From the NCBI GenBank assembly GCA_937864895.1, contig CALMDF010000540.1, positions 1 to 12,046 on the forward strand: DNA of 12,046 bases, in the 5' to 3' direction. Below are positions 1 through 6,555 of this stretch, piece by piece. The position numbers were made by a program, and so were the translations under genes. This DNA comes from an uncultured Holophagales bacterium (GTDB lineage Bacteria > Acidobacteriota > Thermoanaerobaculia > UBA5066). Every line of letters begins with the position of its first letter. Within the stretch, counting starts at the first letter, position 1. Below the pieces are notes generated by a model. It was not told the DNA's origin. It did not search any database and worked only from the letters and a program-made list of their open reading frames with translations.

Positions 1-1796
1 GGATCACCATCCGCGGCTTCGACCAGTCGACCTACGGGCTCTTCCGCGACAACTCCCGGTGGCAGAGCGGCCAGGTCTCGGGCCAGATCGACCCGTACCT
101 CCTCCAGGAGGTCGACGTCGTCAAGGGCCCGAGCTCGGTCCTCTACGGGCAGAACACTCCCGGCGGCCTCGTGAACCTCGTGACGAAACGCCCGCCCGCC
201 CAGACCTCGAACGAGGTCGTCGTGAACTACGGGTCCAACGACCGCTTCCAGGTCCAGGCCGACCTCGGCGGGCCGCTCGACGCGGAAGGGAAGTGGAAGT
301 ACCGGCTCACCGGCCTCTTCCGGGACAGCGGCACGCAGGTCGACTACGTCCCCGACAACCGCTGGTTCATCGCCCCGGCGATCACCTGGTCGCCGTCGGC
401 CGCGACGACGTGGACCGTCCTCGCCGACTTCCAGCGGGACGAGACCGGCTGGAGCCAGTTCCTCCCCTCGCAGGGGACGTTCGTCGACAACCCGAACGGG
501 AAGATCTCCCGGAGCTTCTTCACGGGCGAGCCCGACTACGACTACTTCGACCGGGACCAGTGGTCGGTTGGGAGCCTCTTCGAGCACCGGATCGACGAGA
601 CCTGGACCGTCCGCAACACGCTCCGCTACTCGAGCATCGAGTTCGAAGGGAAGACGGCCTTCGGCGCCGGCCTCCAGGAGGACCTCAGGACCCTCAACCG
701 GTTCGGGTTCGGCAACTCGCTCGACCTCACCGTCTTCACGATGGACACGAACGCGTCCGCCCGCTTCAGGACCGGGATCGTCGAGCACTCGATCCTCTTC
801 GGCGTCGACTACTCCGAGTCCGAGTCGACGATCGTCAGCGGCTTCGCCTTCGCGCCGTCGATCGACGTCTACGAGCCCGTCTACGGCGGGAAGGTCCCCG
901 ACCTCTTCACGTACTACGACACGCGCCAGCCGACCTCGCTCCTCGGCGTCTACGCCCAGGACCACATGAAGATCGGACCGCGGGTGGTGGGGACGCTGAG
1001 CGGACGCTACGACTGGACGGAGATGACGACCGACGACAGGATCTCCGGGACGAAGACCGACCAGGACCCGAGCCAGTTCAGCGGACGGGTCGGCTTCACG
1101 TACCTCTTCGACTTCGGGCTCGCGCCGTACGCGAGCTACTCGACCTCGTTCCTCCCGACGGCCGGCGTGAACTTCTACGGCCAGCCCTACGACCCGACGG
1201 ACGGCAAGCAGATCGAGGCCGGCTTCAAGTTCCAGCCGAAGGGCTCGAACAGCTTCCTCACCGGCTCGCTGTTCGAGATCACCCAGACGAACGTGAACGT
1301 CCCCGACCCAGAGAACCCGCTCAACACCCTCCAGCAGGGGGAGATCCGCTCGCGCGGCTTCGAGGTCGAGGGCGTCGGGAACCTCTCGAACGGCCTCAGC
1401 TTCCACGCCTCGTACTCCTGGCTCGACCAGGAAGTCACCGAGACGACGGACCCGAACCTCCTCGGCAAGCGCCCGCCCCTGGCGCCGGAGCAGCTCTTCG
1501 GGGCCGCGGCCGAGTACAACGTCTCCTCCGGCCCGCTCGCCGGCCTCGGCGTCGGTGCGGGCGTGCGCTTCGTCGGCACCCGGGCCGGCGACGCCGCCAA
1601 CACGATCGAGATCCCCGACTACACCCTCTTCGACGCCTTCGCCCGCTACGTCTGGAAGCAGACGGAGTTCCAGCTCAGCGCGACGAACGCCTTCGACAAG
1701 ACCTACGTCGCCGTCTGCACCTCGGCGTCGTACTGCAACTACGGCAACGCGATGAAGCTCATCGGGACGGTCCGCTACCGCTGGCAGGGCTGGTAG
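1..1796 (+). CDS. TonB-dependent siderophore-type receptor, 5' end missing
   Basis: An outer-membrane beta-barrel receptor that would take up a ferric siderophore or similar ligand using TonB-ExbBD energy. The frame is open from base 3 and ends at TAG 1794-1796, so the signal peptide, TonB box and first part of the plug lie upstream. The visible plug end carries IRGF near base 9 and VDVVKGPSSVLYGQ at 111-152, followed by PGGLVNLVTKRP, the classic plug signature of siderophore receptors. The rest is alternating amphipathic barrel strands rich in Tyr, Phe and Trp. Near the C-terminus, NAFDKTYVAVC and a second Cys (codons 1716 and 1734) resemble the FhuA-type cysteine pair of the last loop. The last strand ends YRWQGW, an aromatic terminus fitting BAM recognition. 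Family assignment is firm; the ligand is unknown. A 118-base gap separates it from the hydrolase gene on the same strand. Confidence 0.95.
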   Translation, partial: ITIRGFDQSTYGLFRDNSRWQSGQVSGQIDPYLLQEVDVVKGPSSVLYGQNTPGGLVNLVTKRPPAQTSNEVVVNYGSNDRFQVQADLGGPLDAEGKWKYRLTGLFRDSGTQVDYVPDNRWFIAPAITWSPSAATTWTVLADFQRDETGWSQFLPSQGTFVDNPNGKISRSFFTGEPDYDYFDRDQWSVGSLFEHRIDETWTVRNTLRYSSIEFEGKTAFGAGLQEDLRTLNRFGFGNSLDLTVFTMDTNASARFRTGIVEHSILFGVDYSESESTIVSGFAFAPSIDVYEPVYGGKVPDLFTYYDTRQPTSLLGVYAQDHMKIGPRVVGTLSGRYDWTEMTTDDRISGTKTDQDPSQFSGRVGFTYLFDFGLAPYASYSTSFLPTAGVNFYGQPYDPTDGKQIEAGFKFQPKGSNSFLTGSLFEITQTNVNVPDPENPLNTLQQGEIRSRGFEVEGVGNLSNGLSFHASYSWLDQEVTETTDPNLLGKRPPLAPEQLFGAAAEYNVSSGPLAGLGVGAGVRFVGTRAGDAANTIEIPDYTLFDAFARYVWKQTEFQLSATNAFDKTYVAVCTSASYCNYGNAMKLIGTVRYRWQGW

Positions 1797-1841
1797 CCGG
1801 AAGCCGGGGCGGGGCGCCGCTCCGGATGCGATAGTCACGTA

Positions 1842-1880
1842 GGGCCGGCCCGTGTCCGCGATCCGCGCGCCGGGCCGGCC
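1842..1880. repeat. two GGGCCGGCC palindromic elements, 30 bp apart
   Basis: GGGCCGGCC occurs at 1842-1850 and again at 1872-1880; each contains the perfect palindrome GGCCGGCC. The copies lie exactly 30 bp apart, about three helical turns, in the gap between the receptor and hydrolase genes. This spacing would place two dimeric binding sites on the same DNA face, so an operator pair is possible. In such GC-rich DNA, chance is a real alternative. Confidence 0.3.
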
Positions 1881-1898
1881 GCCCCGCTTCCGGGGCGG
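1879..1898 (+). promoter_or_regulatory. GC-only hairpin just upstream of the hydrolase ribosome binding site
   Basis: CCGCCCC (1879-1885) pairs perfectly with GGGGCGG (1892-1898) across a six-base loop GCTTCC. The stem ends four bases before the Shine-Dalgarno GGAGG at 1903-1907. There is no U-tract, so it is not a standard intrinsic terminator. It could block 3' exonucleases after the receptor gene, or tune ribosome access to the hydrolase. A larger pairing of CCGGAAGC (1797-1804) with GCTTCCGG (1886-1893) competes with it. Confidence 0.4.
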
Positions 1899-1902
1899 AA
1901 CC

Positions 1903-1907
1903 GGAGG
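1903..1907 (+). promoter_or_regulatory. ribosome binding site of the hydrolase gene
   Basis: GGAGG lies seven bases before ATG 1915 and decides this start over the in-frame GTG at 1852. The extra 21 residues from the GTG would be encoded by the GC-rich palindromic spacer and resemble no protein domain. Confidence 0.75.
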
Positions 1908-1914
1908 ACCTCGA

Positions 1915-2937
1915 ATGGCGCTCGGGACGGGCAGCGGGACGAAGAGCCGCCTCGGCGAGGACCTCGACCCCGAGATCCGCGCCTTCGTGAAGGCCATGGG
2001 CGCGGCCTGGGCCGGGCACCCCGGCCTCGACACCGCGACGCCGGCCGAAGCCCGGCGCATCGCCGAGATCGTCCGCGCGCCCTGGGCGCGCGGCGGGCCG
2101 GCGATGGCCGAGGTCAGCGAGCACCACGTCCCGGCCGGGACGGGCCCCGTGCGCGTCCGCTGCTACGACCCCGGCGGGGAAGGACCGAAACCCGGCCTCG
2201 TCTACCTCCACGGCGGGGGCTGGACGATCTTCAGCCTCGACACCCACGACCGGCTCATGCGCGAGCTCGCCGCCCGCGCGGGCGTCACCGTCGTCGGCGT
2301 CGACTACGCGATGTCGCCCGAGGCGAAGTACCCCGTCGCGCTGGACCAGGTCTGCGCGGTCCTGAGGCACCTCGCGGCGCATGGGGCCGAGCTCGGCATC
2401 GACCCCTCGCGCCTCGCCGTCGGCGGCGACTCGGCCGGCGGGAACCTCTCCGTCGCCGCCTGCCTGAAGCTCCGCGACTCCGGGAGCGAGGCGCTCCCGG
2501 CCGCCATGGCGCTCCTCTACGGCGTCTTCGACCGCCGCTCGTCCCCGGAGGCGGTCGAGCGGTTCGGCGGCGCCGGCTACATGCTCGGCGCCGGCGCGAT
2601 GGAGCAATTCTGGAGCAACTACCTCGCCGGCGCGGACGAGGCCGAGGACCCTCTCGTGTGCCCGGTCCGCGCTCACCTCGAGGGACTCCCTCCCGCGCTC
2701 CTCGTGATCCCCGCCTGCGACCTGCTCGCCGAGCAGAGCGTCCGCATGGCCGAGCGCCTCGAGGAGGCGGGCGTCGCGGTTCGCCGCGAGATCTACGAGG
2801 GGGCGTCGCACTCCTTCCTCGAGGCGGTGTCGGTCTCCTCGCTGGCCGGCCGCGCCCTCGGCGACACGGCCCGTTGGCTCCGCACCGTCCTCTTCGCACG
2901 ACCCGGGCCGCCTCCGGCGGCCGAAGGAGAGCCATGA
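1915..2937 (+). CDS. alpha/beta hydrolase, HSL/GDXG lipolytic type
   Basis: A 340-residue esterase-like enzyme of the hormone-sensitive-lipase (GDXG) family, which hydrolyses ester bonds of short acyl or similar substrates. The oxyanion-hole motif HGGGW is at residues 99-103, the nucleophile motif GDSAGG at 171-176 (Ser173), the likely acid is Asp269 in PACDLL, and the base is His299 in GASHSF. YAMSPEAKYPVALDQ at 131-145 matches the conserved segment after the oxyanion hole. There is no signal peptide, so it is probably cytoplasmic. Length is typical for the family. The start is ATG 1915, preceded by GGAGG. Its stop overlaps the next start as ATGA at 2934-2937, implying translational coupling. 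Its place behind a receptor gene suggests it may cleave an imported ester-containing ligand, but this is inference. The substrate is unknown. Confidence 0.93.
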   Translation: MALGTGSGTKSRLGEDLDPEIRAFVKAMGAAWAGHPGLDTATPAEARRIAEIVRAPWARGGPAMAEVSEHHVPAGTGPVRVRCYDPGGEGPKPGLVYLHGGGWTIFSLDTHDRLMRELAARAGVTVVGVDYAMSPEAKYPVALDQVCAVLRHLAAHGAELGIDPSRLAVGGDSAGGNLSVAACLKLRDSGSEALPAAMALLYGVFDRRSSPEAVERFGGAGYMLGAGAMEQFWSNYLAGADEAEDPLVCPVRAHLEGLPPALLVIPACDLLAEQSVRMAERLEEAGVAVRREIYEGASHSFLEAVSVSSLAGRALGDTARWLRTVLFARPGPPPAAEGEP

Positions 2938-3443
2938 ACAGGTTCCCGATGCTCGCGCTCGCCGCCGCCACCCTCTTCCCGGGCACCGCCTCGGCCCAGG
3001 CGCCGGCGGCTCCGCTTGCGACCGAGCCCGTCGGCCGCAAGCTCGTCGAGATCTACCGGGTCGCCCCGGGCCAGCACGAGGCGTTCCTGCGCGTGATCGC
3101 GAAGCTCGACGAGGCCAACCGCCGGGCCGGTCTCCCGCCGCGCCAGCTCTACGTCCATTCCGACGGGGCGAGCTGGGACTTCCTCCTCATCCAGGACGCC
3201 GAGTACCCGGAGGGCAAGGGCGAGGCGGTCGGCAGGGCGTACAGGGACATGGGCATCCCGACCGGGCCGCGCTTCTTCACCGAGTTCCGCTCGCTCCTCC
3301 TCGAGCACACCGACACGTTCGCGAAGGGCCCGACGACGGCGGGGGCCTTCCTCGCCGACCTCGACGCGACGCCGCGCGCGACGTTCTTCGGCGTATCGTC
3401 GCCGACGCCCCCCACGCCGGCGGCCGGCGATCCGAAGAAGTGA
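2934..3443 (+). CDS. small exported protein, possible dimeric alpha/beta-barrel fold
   Basis: A 169-residue protein whose ATG overlaps the hydrolase stop (ATGA), with GAAGGAG at 2923-2929 as ribosome binding site. Residues 1-21 look like a Sec signal peptide: Arg3, a hydrophobic core, and TASA before Gln22 as a type I cleavage site. The mature part has a segment LVEIYRVAPGQHEAFLRVI (37-55), then a hydrophilic helix and a strand QLYVHSDGASWDFLLIQ (71-87). A strand followed by PGxxxxF and a helix is the pattern of ferredoxin-like dimeric alpha/beta-barrel proteins such as NIPSNAP or ABM-type domains. I see no catalytic motif. The C-terminal tail is Pro/Thr-rich (FFGVSSPTPPTPAAGDPKK). It may be a periplasmic binding or accessory protein for the same pathway. 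The gene is well supported by its start, ribosome site and signal peptide; the function is not known. Confidence 0.78.
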   Translation: MNRFPMLALAAATLFPGTASAQAPAAPLATEPVGRKLVEIYRVAPGQHEAFLRVIAKLDEANRRAGLPPRQLYVHSDGASWDFLLIQDAEYPEGKGEAVGRAYRDMGIPTGPRFFTEFRSLLLEHTDTFAKGPTTAGAFLADLDATPRATFFGVSSPTPPTPAAGDPKK

Positions 3444-3491
3444 GACCGGGGACCTCGAGGGCCGGCGGGCTGCGGGGGCGGCCCGGGAGAA

Positions 3492-3496
3492 GGGGG
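3492..3496 (+). promoter_or_regulatory. ribosome binding site of the M14 peptidase gene
   Basis: A purine run AAGGGGG ends six bases before ATG 3503. It supports this start over the in-frame GTG at 3440, which would put about 21 Arg/Gly-rich residues in front of a normal lipoprotein signal. Confidence 0.6.
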
Positions 3497-3502
3497 AACC
3501 GA

Positions 3503-5302
3503 ATGACTCGATCACGCCTCGCCACCGCCGCGCTCGCCGTCCTCTCCGTCCTCGCCGCGTGCGGTCCCCTCGCCGCGACCGAGGCCCGCGCGGCCCGGCC
3601 CCCGGCCCCGCTCCCGCCGCTCCCGTTCGACCGGATCCTCCGCCACGCGGAGCTTTCCGCCCTTCTCCGCGGCTGGGCCGCCGCGCGGCCCGGACTCCTC
3701 GAGCTCGAGAGCCTCGGCGCGACCCCGCAGGGCCGCGAGATGTGGTTCCTCACGATCACGAGCCGCGCCACGGGCCCGGCGTCCGAGAAGCCGGCTCTCC
3801 TCGTCGACGGCAGCACGCACGCGGCCGAGGGGACGGGGGGCGTCGCGGCGCTCCACTTCGCGTGGCGCCTCCTCCGGGACTACGGGTCCGACGAGCGGGT
3901 CACCCGGCTCCTCGACACGCGCGCCGTGTACGTCCTGCCCCGCCTGAGCCCCGACGGCGTCGAGCAGGTCCTGACCGAGGGGCGCTTCATCCGCTCCGTC
4001 GGACGCCCGTACACCGACCGGCCCGAGGCGGGCCTCTACACGCGCGACGTTGACGGGGACGGGAAGACCGTCTTCATGCGGCTCCGCGACCCGAACGGGC
4101 CGTGGAAAGAGCACCCGCAAGAGCCGCGCCTCCTCGTCGCGCGGGAGCCCGACGAGACCGGCGGCGACTTCTGGCGCGTCCTCCCCGAGGGGACGATCGA
4201 GGGATACGACGGCGCGACGATCGCCGACCCGCCGGCGCTCGAGGCCCTCGACCTGGGCGCGAACTTCCCGGGCGACCGCGAAGCCGGGGCGCGCGGCCGG
4301 CAGGCGGGGCCCTTCCCCGCGTCGGAACCCGAGGTCGCGGCCTACGTCGCGGCGATCCAGCGCCGCCCCAACATCGTGGCCCACGTCACCTGCCACACGT
4401 TCGGCGGGCTCGTCCTGACGCCGCCCGTCAACCGGAGCGAGCGCCTGCCCCCGGCCGACCGGCGGACCTACGCGGAGCTCTCCGGGCGGGCCGCGAAGCT
4501 GACCGGCTACGACGCCATGTCGTACCTCGCGCTCAGGGGCGACAACGCCGACGACGACATCCCGAGCGCGTTCGGCTGGCTCTGGGTCCAGAAGGGGATC
4601 TACTCGTACATCACGGAGTTCTGGAACCCCCTGCGCGCGGCGGGCATTTCCCTCGCCGGGACGACGGCCTCGACCTGGCTCTGGGGTTTCCATCCGGTCG
4701 AGGACGAGCTGAAGCTCCTCCGCTGGAACGACACCGCGCTCGGCGGCCGGGGCTTCGTCCCCTGGCACGCCTTCGACCATCCCCAGCTCGGGACGGTCGA
4801 GATCGGCGGCTGGGACAAGATCGGCGCCTACTACAACGCCCCCTTCGGCCTTCTCGAGAAGGAGGTCGCGCCGCACTCCGAGTGGCTCCTCTTCCACGGC
4901 CTGTCACTCCCGCGGCTCGAGGTCCGATCCATCTCGGCCCAGCCTGCCGGCAAGGACCTCTGGAAGGTCCGTCTCGTCGTCGAGAACACCGGCTGGCTCC
5001 CGACGAACGGTTCGCAACAGGCCCTCGACCGCGGGGCGGTCGGCGAGGTCGTCGCCGAGCTCTCCCTGCCGCCCGCCGCGCGCCTGGCCGCCGGCGGGGC
5101 CTCGAGGGCGCTCGGCCAGCTCGCCGGCCGCAACGAACAGCGTTCGACGGCGACCTGGTGGAGCTACCGGCCCGGGACGCCGGACCGGGCGCTCGCCGAG
5201 TGGATCGTCACCGCGCCCGAGGGGACGAAGCTCTCCGTCACGGCCCGCCACGACCGGGCGGGGACCGCCCGCGCCGACCTCGTCCTGAGGCGCCCTCGAT
5301 AG
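3503..5302 (+). CDS. M14-family zinc metallopeptidase, predicted lipoprotein
   Basis: A 599-residue exported enzyme of the M14 (carboxypeptidase A-like) clan. The start gives MTRSR, a hydrophobic core and the lipobox LAAC with Cys20, so a lipid-anchored periplasmic location is likely. The HxxE zinc motif is in DGSTHAAEG (His106, Glu109), LSPDG at 148-152 is the expected loop, and the third ligand is His298 in VTCHTFGG. The general base is probably Glu372 in YSYITEFWNP. The segment RDVDGDGK with RDPNGPWK (181-202) and WHAFDHPQLGTVEIGGW (421-437) belong to a bacterial M14 subfamily with a C-terminal beta-sandwich, here about residues 470-599. Odd point: where M14 enzymes have DLNRNFP, this protein has DLGANFP (250-256), so the Asn-Arg pair that binds the substrate C-terminal carboxylate is Gly252-Ala253. 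Zinc ligands are intact, so it is likely active with altered specificity. It is probably the last gene of the operon. Confidence 0.93.
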   Translation: MTRSRLATAALAVLSVLAACGPLAATEARAARPPAPLPPLPFDRILRHAELSALLRGWAAARPGLLELESLGATPQGREMWFLTITSRATGPASEKPALLVDGSTHAAEGTGGVAALHFAWRLLRDYGSDERVTRLLDTRAVYVLPRLSPDGVEQVLTEGRFIRSVGRPYTDRPEAGLYTRDVDGDGKTVFMRLRDPNGPWKEHPQEPRLLVAREPDETGGDFWRVLPEGTIEGYDGATIADPPALEALDLGANFPGDREAGARGRQAGPFPASEPEVAAYVAAIQRRPNIVAHVTCHTFGGLVLTPPVNRSERLPPADRRTYAELSGRAAKLTGYDAMSYLALRGDNADDDIPSAFGWLWVQKGIYSYITEFWNPLRAAGISLAGTTASTWLWGFHPVEDELKLLRWNDTALGGRGFVPWHAFDHPQLGTVEIGGWDKIGAYYNAPFGLLEKEVAPHSEWLLFHGLSLPRLEVRSISAQPAGKDLWKVRLVVENTGWLPTNGSQQALDRGAVGEVVAELSLPPAARLAAGGASRALGQLAGRNEQRSTATWWSYRPGTPDRALAEWIVTAPEGTKLSVTARHDRAGTARADLVLRRPR

Positions 5303-5314
5303 CGGGGCGGCCTC
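5287..5314. terminator. candidate bidirectional hairpin between convergent genes
   Basis: GAGGC plus GCCC (5287-5295) pairs with GGGC and GCCTC (5305-5314) with one bulged G at 5309, around a nine-base loop that contains the peptidase stop codon. An alternative outer pairing is CTGAGG 5285-5290 with CCTCAG 5314-5319. It spans the 13-base gap between two convergent stops and would form in both transcripts. There is no U-tract on either side, so termination may be Rho-dependent or inefficient. Confidence 0.35.
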
Positions 5315-5315
5315 C

Positions 5316-5912
5316 TCAGTCGATGACGACCTTCACGTGGGCGTCGTCGCTCGTCACCTCGACCACGTCTCCGCGGGCGGCGTCCTTCATCTCCTTGAAG
5401 AGGGCCTCGATGTCGAGGTCCTCGTCGCTCGAGACGGCGGCCTCCATGAAGCGGGCGGGGAAGCGGATGGAGACGATCTCGCGCGGCGTCCCGCCTTCCT
5501 CGGCGACCCCTTCCCTCACGGTCAGGAAGACCTGGCCCTTCTCCTTCCGGAACACGAGCTCGTTCTCCTCGACCCGCTTGACGACCTCCGTCCCCTCGGG
5601 CTTCTCCGAGAGCTCCTTCCAGACCTCCCGGACGATCTCGACCTCGACCGGGTCGTCGAAGTGGAGGTCGGCCTCGCGCTCCAGCTTCCCGGCGGAGACG
5701 GCGTGGAGGCCGCTCCGGAAGAGGAACCAGGGGAGGGTGATGGAGACCTTTTCGGTGTGCCCGGAGCGGCTCGTGTCCTCGATGACCATCCGGAGGAACC
5801 TCGGGCGGCGCCCGTGGCCGGTCCCTTCGGGCGGGGGGACCACGAGGGCGTAACCGAGAAGGAACAGCGCGAACCAGAAGAAGGCGTTTCCGGTGGACCT
5901 GAGCTCCCTCAT
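5316..5912 (-). CDS. single-pass membrane protein of unknown function with a duplicated domain
   Basis: A 198-residue protein I cannot name. One hydrophobic segment at residues 10-26 is followed by a soluble, strongly acidic region, suggesting an N-terminal anchor and an exposed C-terminal part. Two halves look alike. Residues about 39-123 hold VSITLPWFLFRSGLHAV, then VWKELSEKPEGTEVVKRV and NELVFRKE. Residues about 127-198 hold VSIRFPARFMEAAV, then LFKEMKDAARGDVVEV and AHVKVVID. Each half is strand, a Pro-aromatic helix, a second helix, then a Gly turn and two strands. From memory, this resembles domains found next to DUF4097/SHOCT-like proteins in other bacteria, but I cannot confirm it. The start is supported by GGGGAG upstream of ATG 5912. 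It follows the TlpA-like gene after 58 bases that contain a hairpin. Confidence 0.8.
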   Translation of the reverse strand: MRELRSTGNAFFWFALFLLGYALVVPPPEGTGHGRRPRFLRMVIEDTSRSGHTEKVSITLPWFLFRSGLHAVSAGKLEREADLHFDDPVEVEIVREVWKELSEKPEGTEVVKRVEENELVFRKEKGQVFLTVREGVAEEGGTPREIVSIRFPARFMEAAVSSDEDLDIEALFKEMKDAARGDVVEVTSDDAHVKVVID

Positions 5913-5943
5913 GTTGGTCTCCCCGCCCTGAGAAACGGAGGCG

Positions 5944-5961
5944 GCCGGAAAAGGTTCCGGC
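5944..5961 (-). terminator. hairpin between the TlpA-like gene and the downstream membrane-protein gene
   Basis: GCCGGAA (5944-5950) and TTCCGGC (5955-5961) form a perfect seven-bp stem with a four-base loop. On the minus strand it starts nine bases after the TlpA-like stop codon. No U-tract follows directly, and the next gene is on the same strand, so it may be a partial terminator or a processing and stability element that lowers expression of the distal gene. Confidence 0.4.
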
Positions 5962-5970
5962 GGCCCCCCG

Positions 5971-6555
5971 TCAGGAGGCGGCCGCTCCCGGGCCGAACGC
6001 CTTCCGGGCTACGGCGCGGAGGACCGTCCGGGCGGCCGGCGAGGTCCAGTCCTGGGCGCCCACCTGGTGGAGCAGGACCTCCCCGGCGGGCGACAGGAAC
6101 CAGGTCTCGGGGAACTTCTCGGTGCCGAAGGCCGAGGCGGCGCTCTTCTTCGCGTCGAGGGCGACGGGCAGGTCCGGCCCGCCCCGCTTCGCGAGGAAGC
6201 CGTCGACCGTCTGCCAGTCCTCGTCCACCGAGACGGCGACGAGCTCGATCCGCGGGTCGGCCTTCGCCTCCGTCCACCAGGCGACGAGGCCCGGGAGCTC
6301 CTCCTCGCACGGGGCGCACCAGGTCGCCCAGAAGTGGACGACGAGGAGTTTCCCGGAAGGGGCCGAGAGGTCGCGCGTGGCGCCGTCCCTGAGCGTGACC
6401 GGGCTCGGGCCCGGCCGGTCGGCGGAGGCCGCGGCGGGGAGCTCGGTCACCTTGCCGGGGCCCTTGGTGAGCGCTCCGCGGTAGAGGGTGCCGAGGGCGA
6501 TGGTGGCGATCGCCGCGAGGGCGAGGAGGGCGATCCGGTACTTCGAGAAGGTCAT
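5971..6555 (-). CDS. TlpA/ResA-like membrane-anchored thioredoxin
   Basis: A 194-residue thiol-disulfide oxidoreductase of the TlpA/ResA group, which usually reduces or isomerises disulfides outside the cytoplasmic membrane, for example in cytochrome c maturation. An N-terminal hydrophobic segment at residues 8-23, after Lys5 and Arg7, acts as anchor or uncleaved signal. After a Pro/Ala-rich linker the thioredoxin fold begins near residue 50. The active site is FWATWCAPC with Cys80 and Cys83, followed by EEELPGL, and the cis-proline is Pro149 in EKFPETWFL. The start at ATG 6555 overlaps the upstream gene's stop (ATGA at 6552-6555), with AGGAG about ten bases before it, so translation is coupled. 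A much longer upstream extension of the same frame is only a shadow of the neighbouring gene. The partner protein is not evident here. Confidence 0.93.
   Translation of the reverse strand: MTFSKYRIALLALAAIATIALGTLYRGALTKGPGKVTELPAAASADRPGPSPVTLRDGATRDLSAPSGKLLVVHFWATWCAPCEEELPGLVAWWTEAKADPRIELVAVSVDEDWQTVDGFLAKRGGPDLPVALDAKKSAASAFGTEKFPETWFLSPAGEVLLHQVGAQDWTSPAARTVLRAVARKAFGPGAAAS

Noticed and set aside
59..1834. A 591-codon plus-strand frame overlapping the receptor gene
   Set aside because: It is dominated by Arg and Pro with no recognisable domain, while the receptor frame in the same place has complete TonB-receptor motifs.
3459..3484. GGGCCG and CGGCCC inverted repeat upstream of the M14 peptidase gene
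   Set aside because: The six-bp stem has a 14-base loop in very GC-rich DNA and competes with other pairings, so I do not count it as an element.
4102..5853. A 583-codon plus-strand frame crossing the convergent gene ends
   Set aside because: It runs out of frame through the M14 gene and then antisense to the membrane-protein gene, with Arg/Pro-rich composition and no domain.
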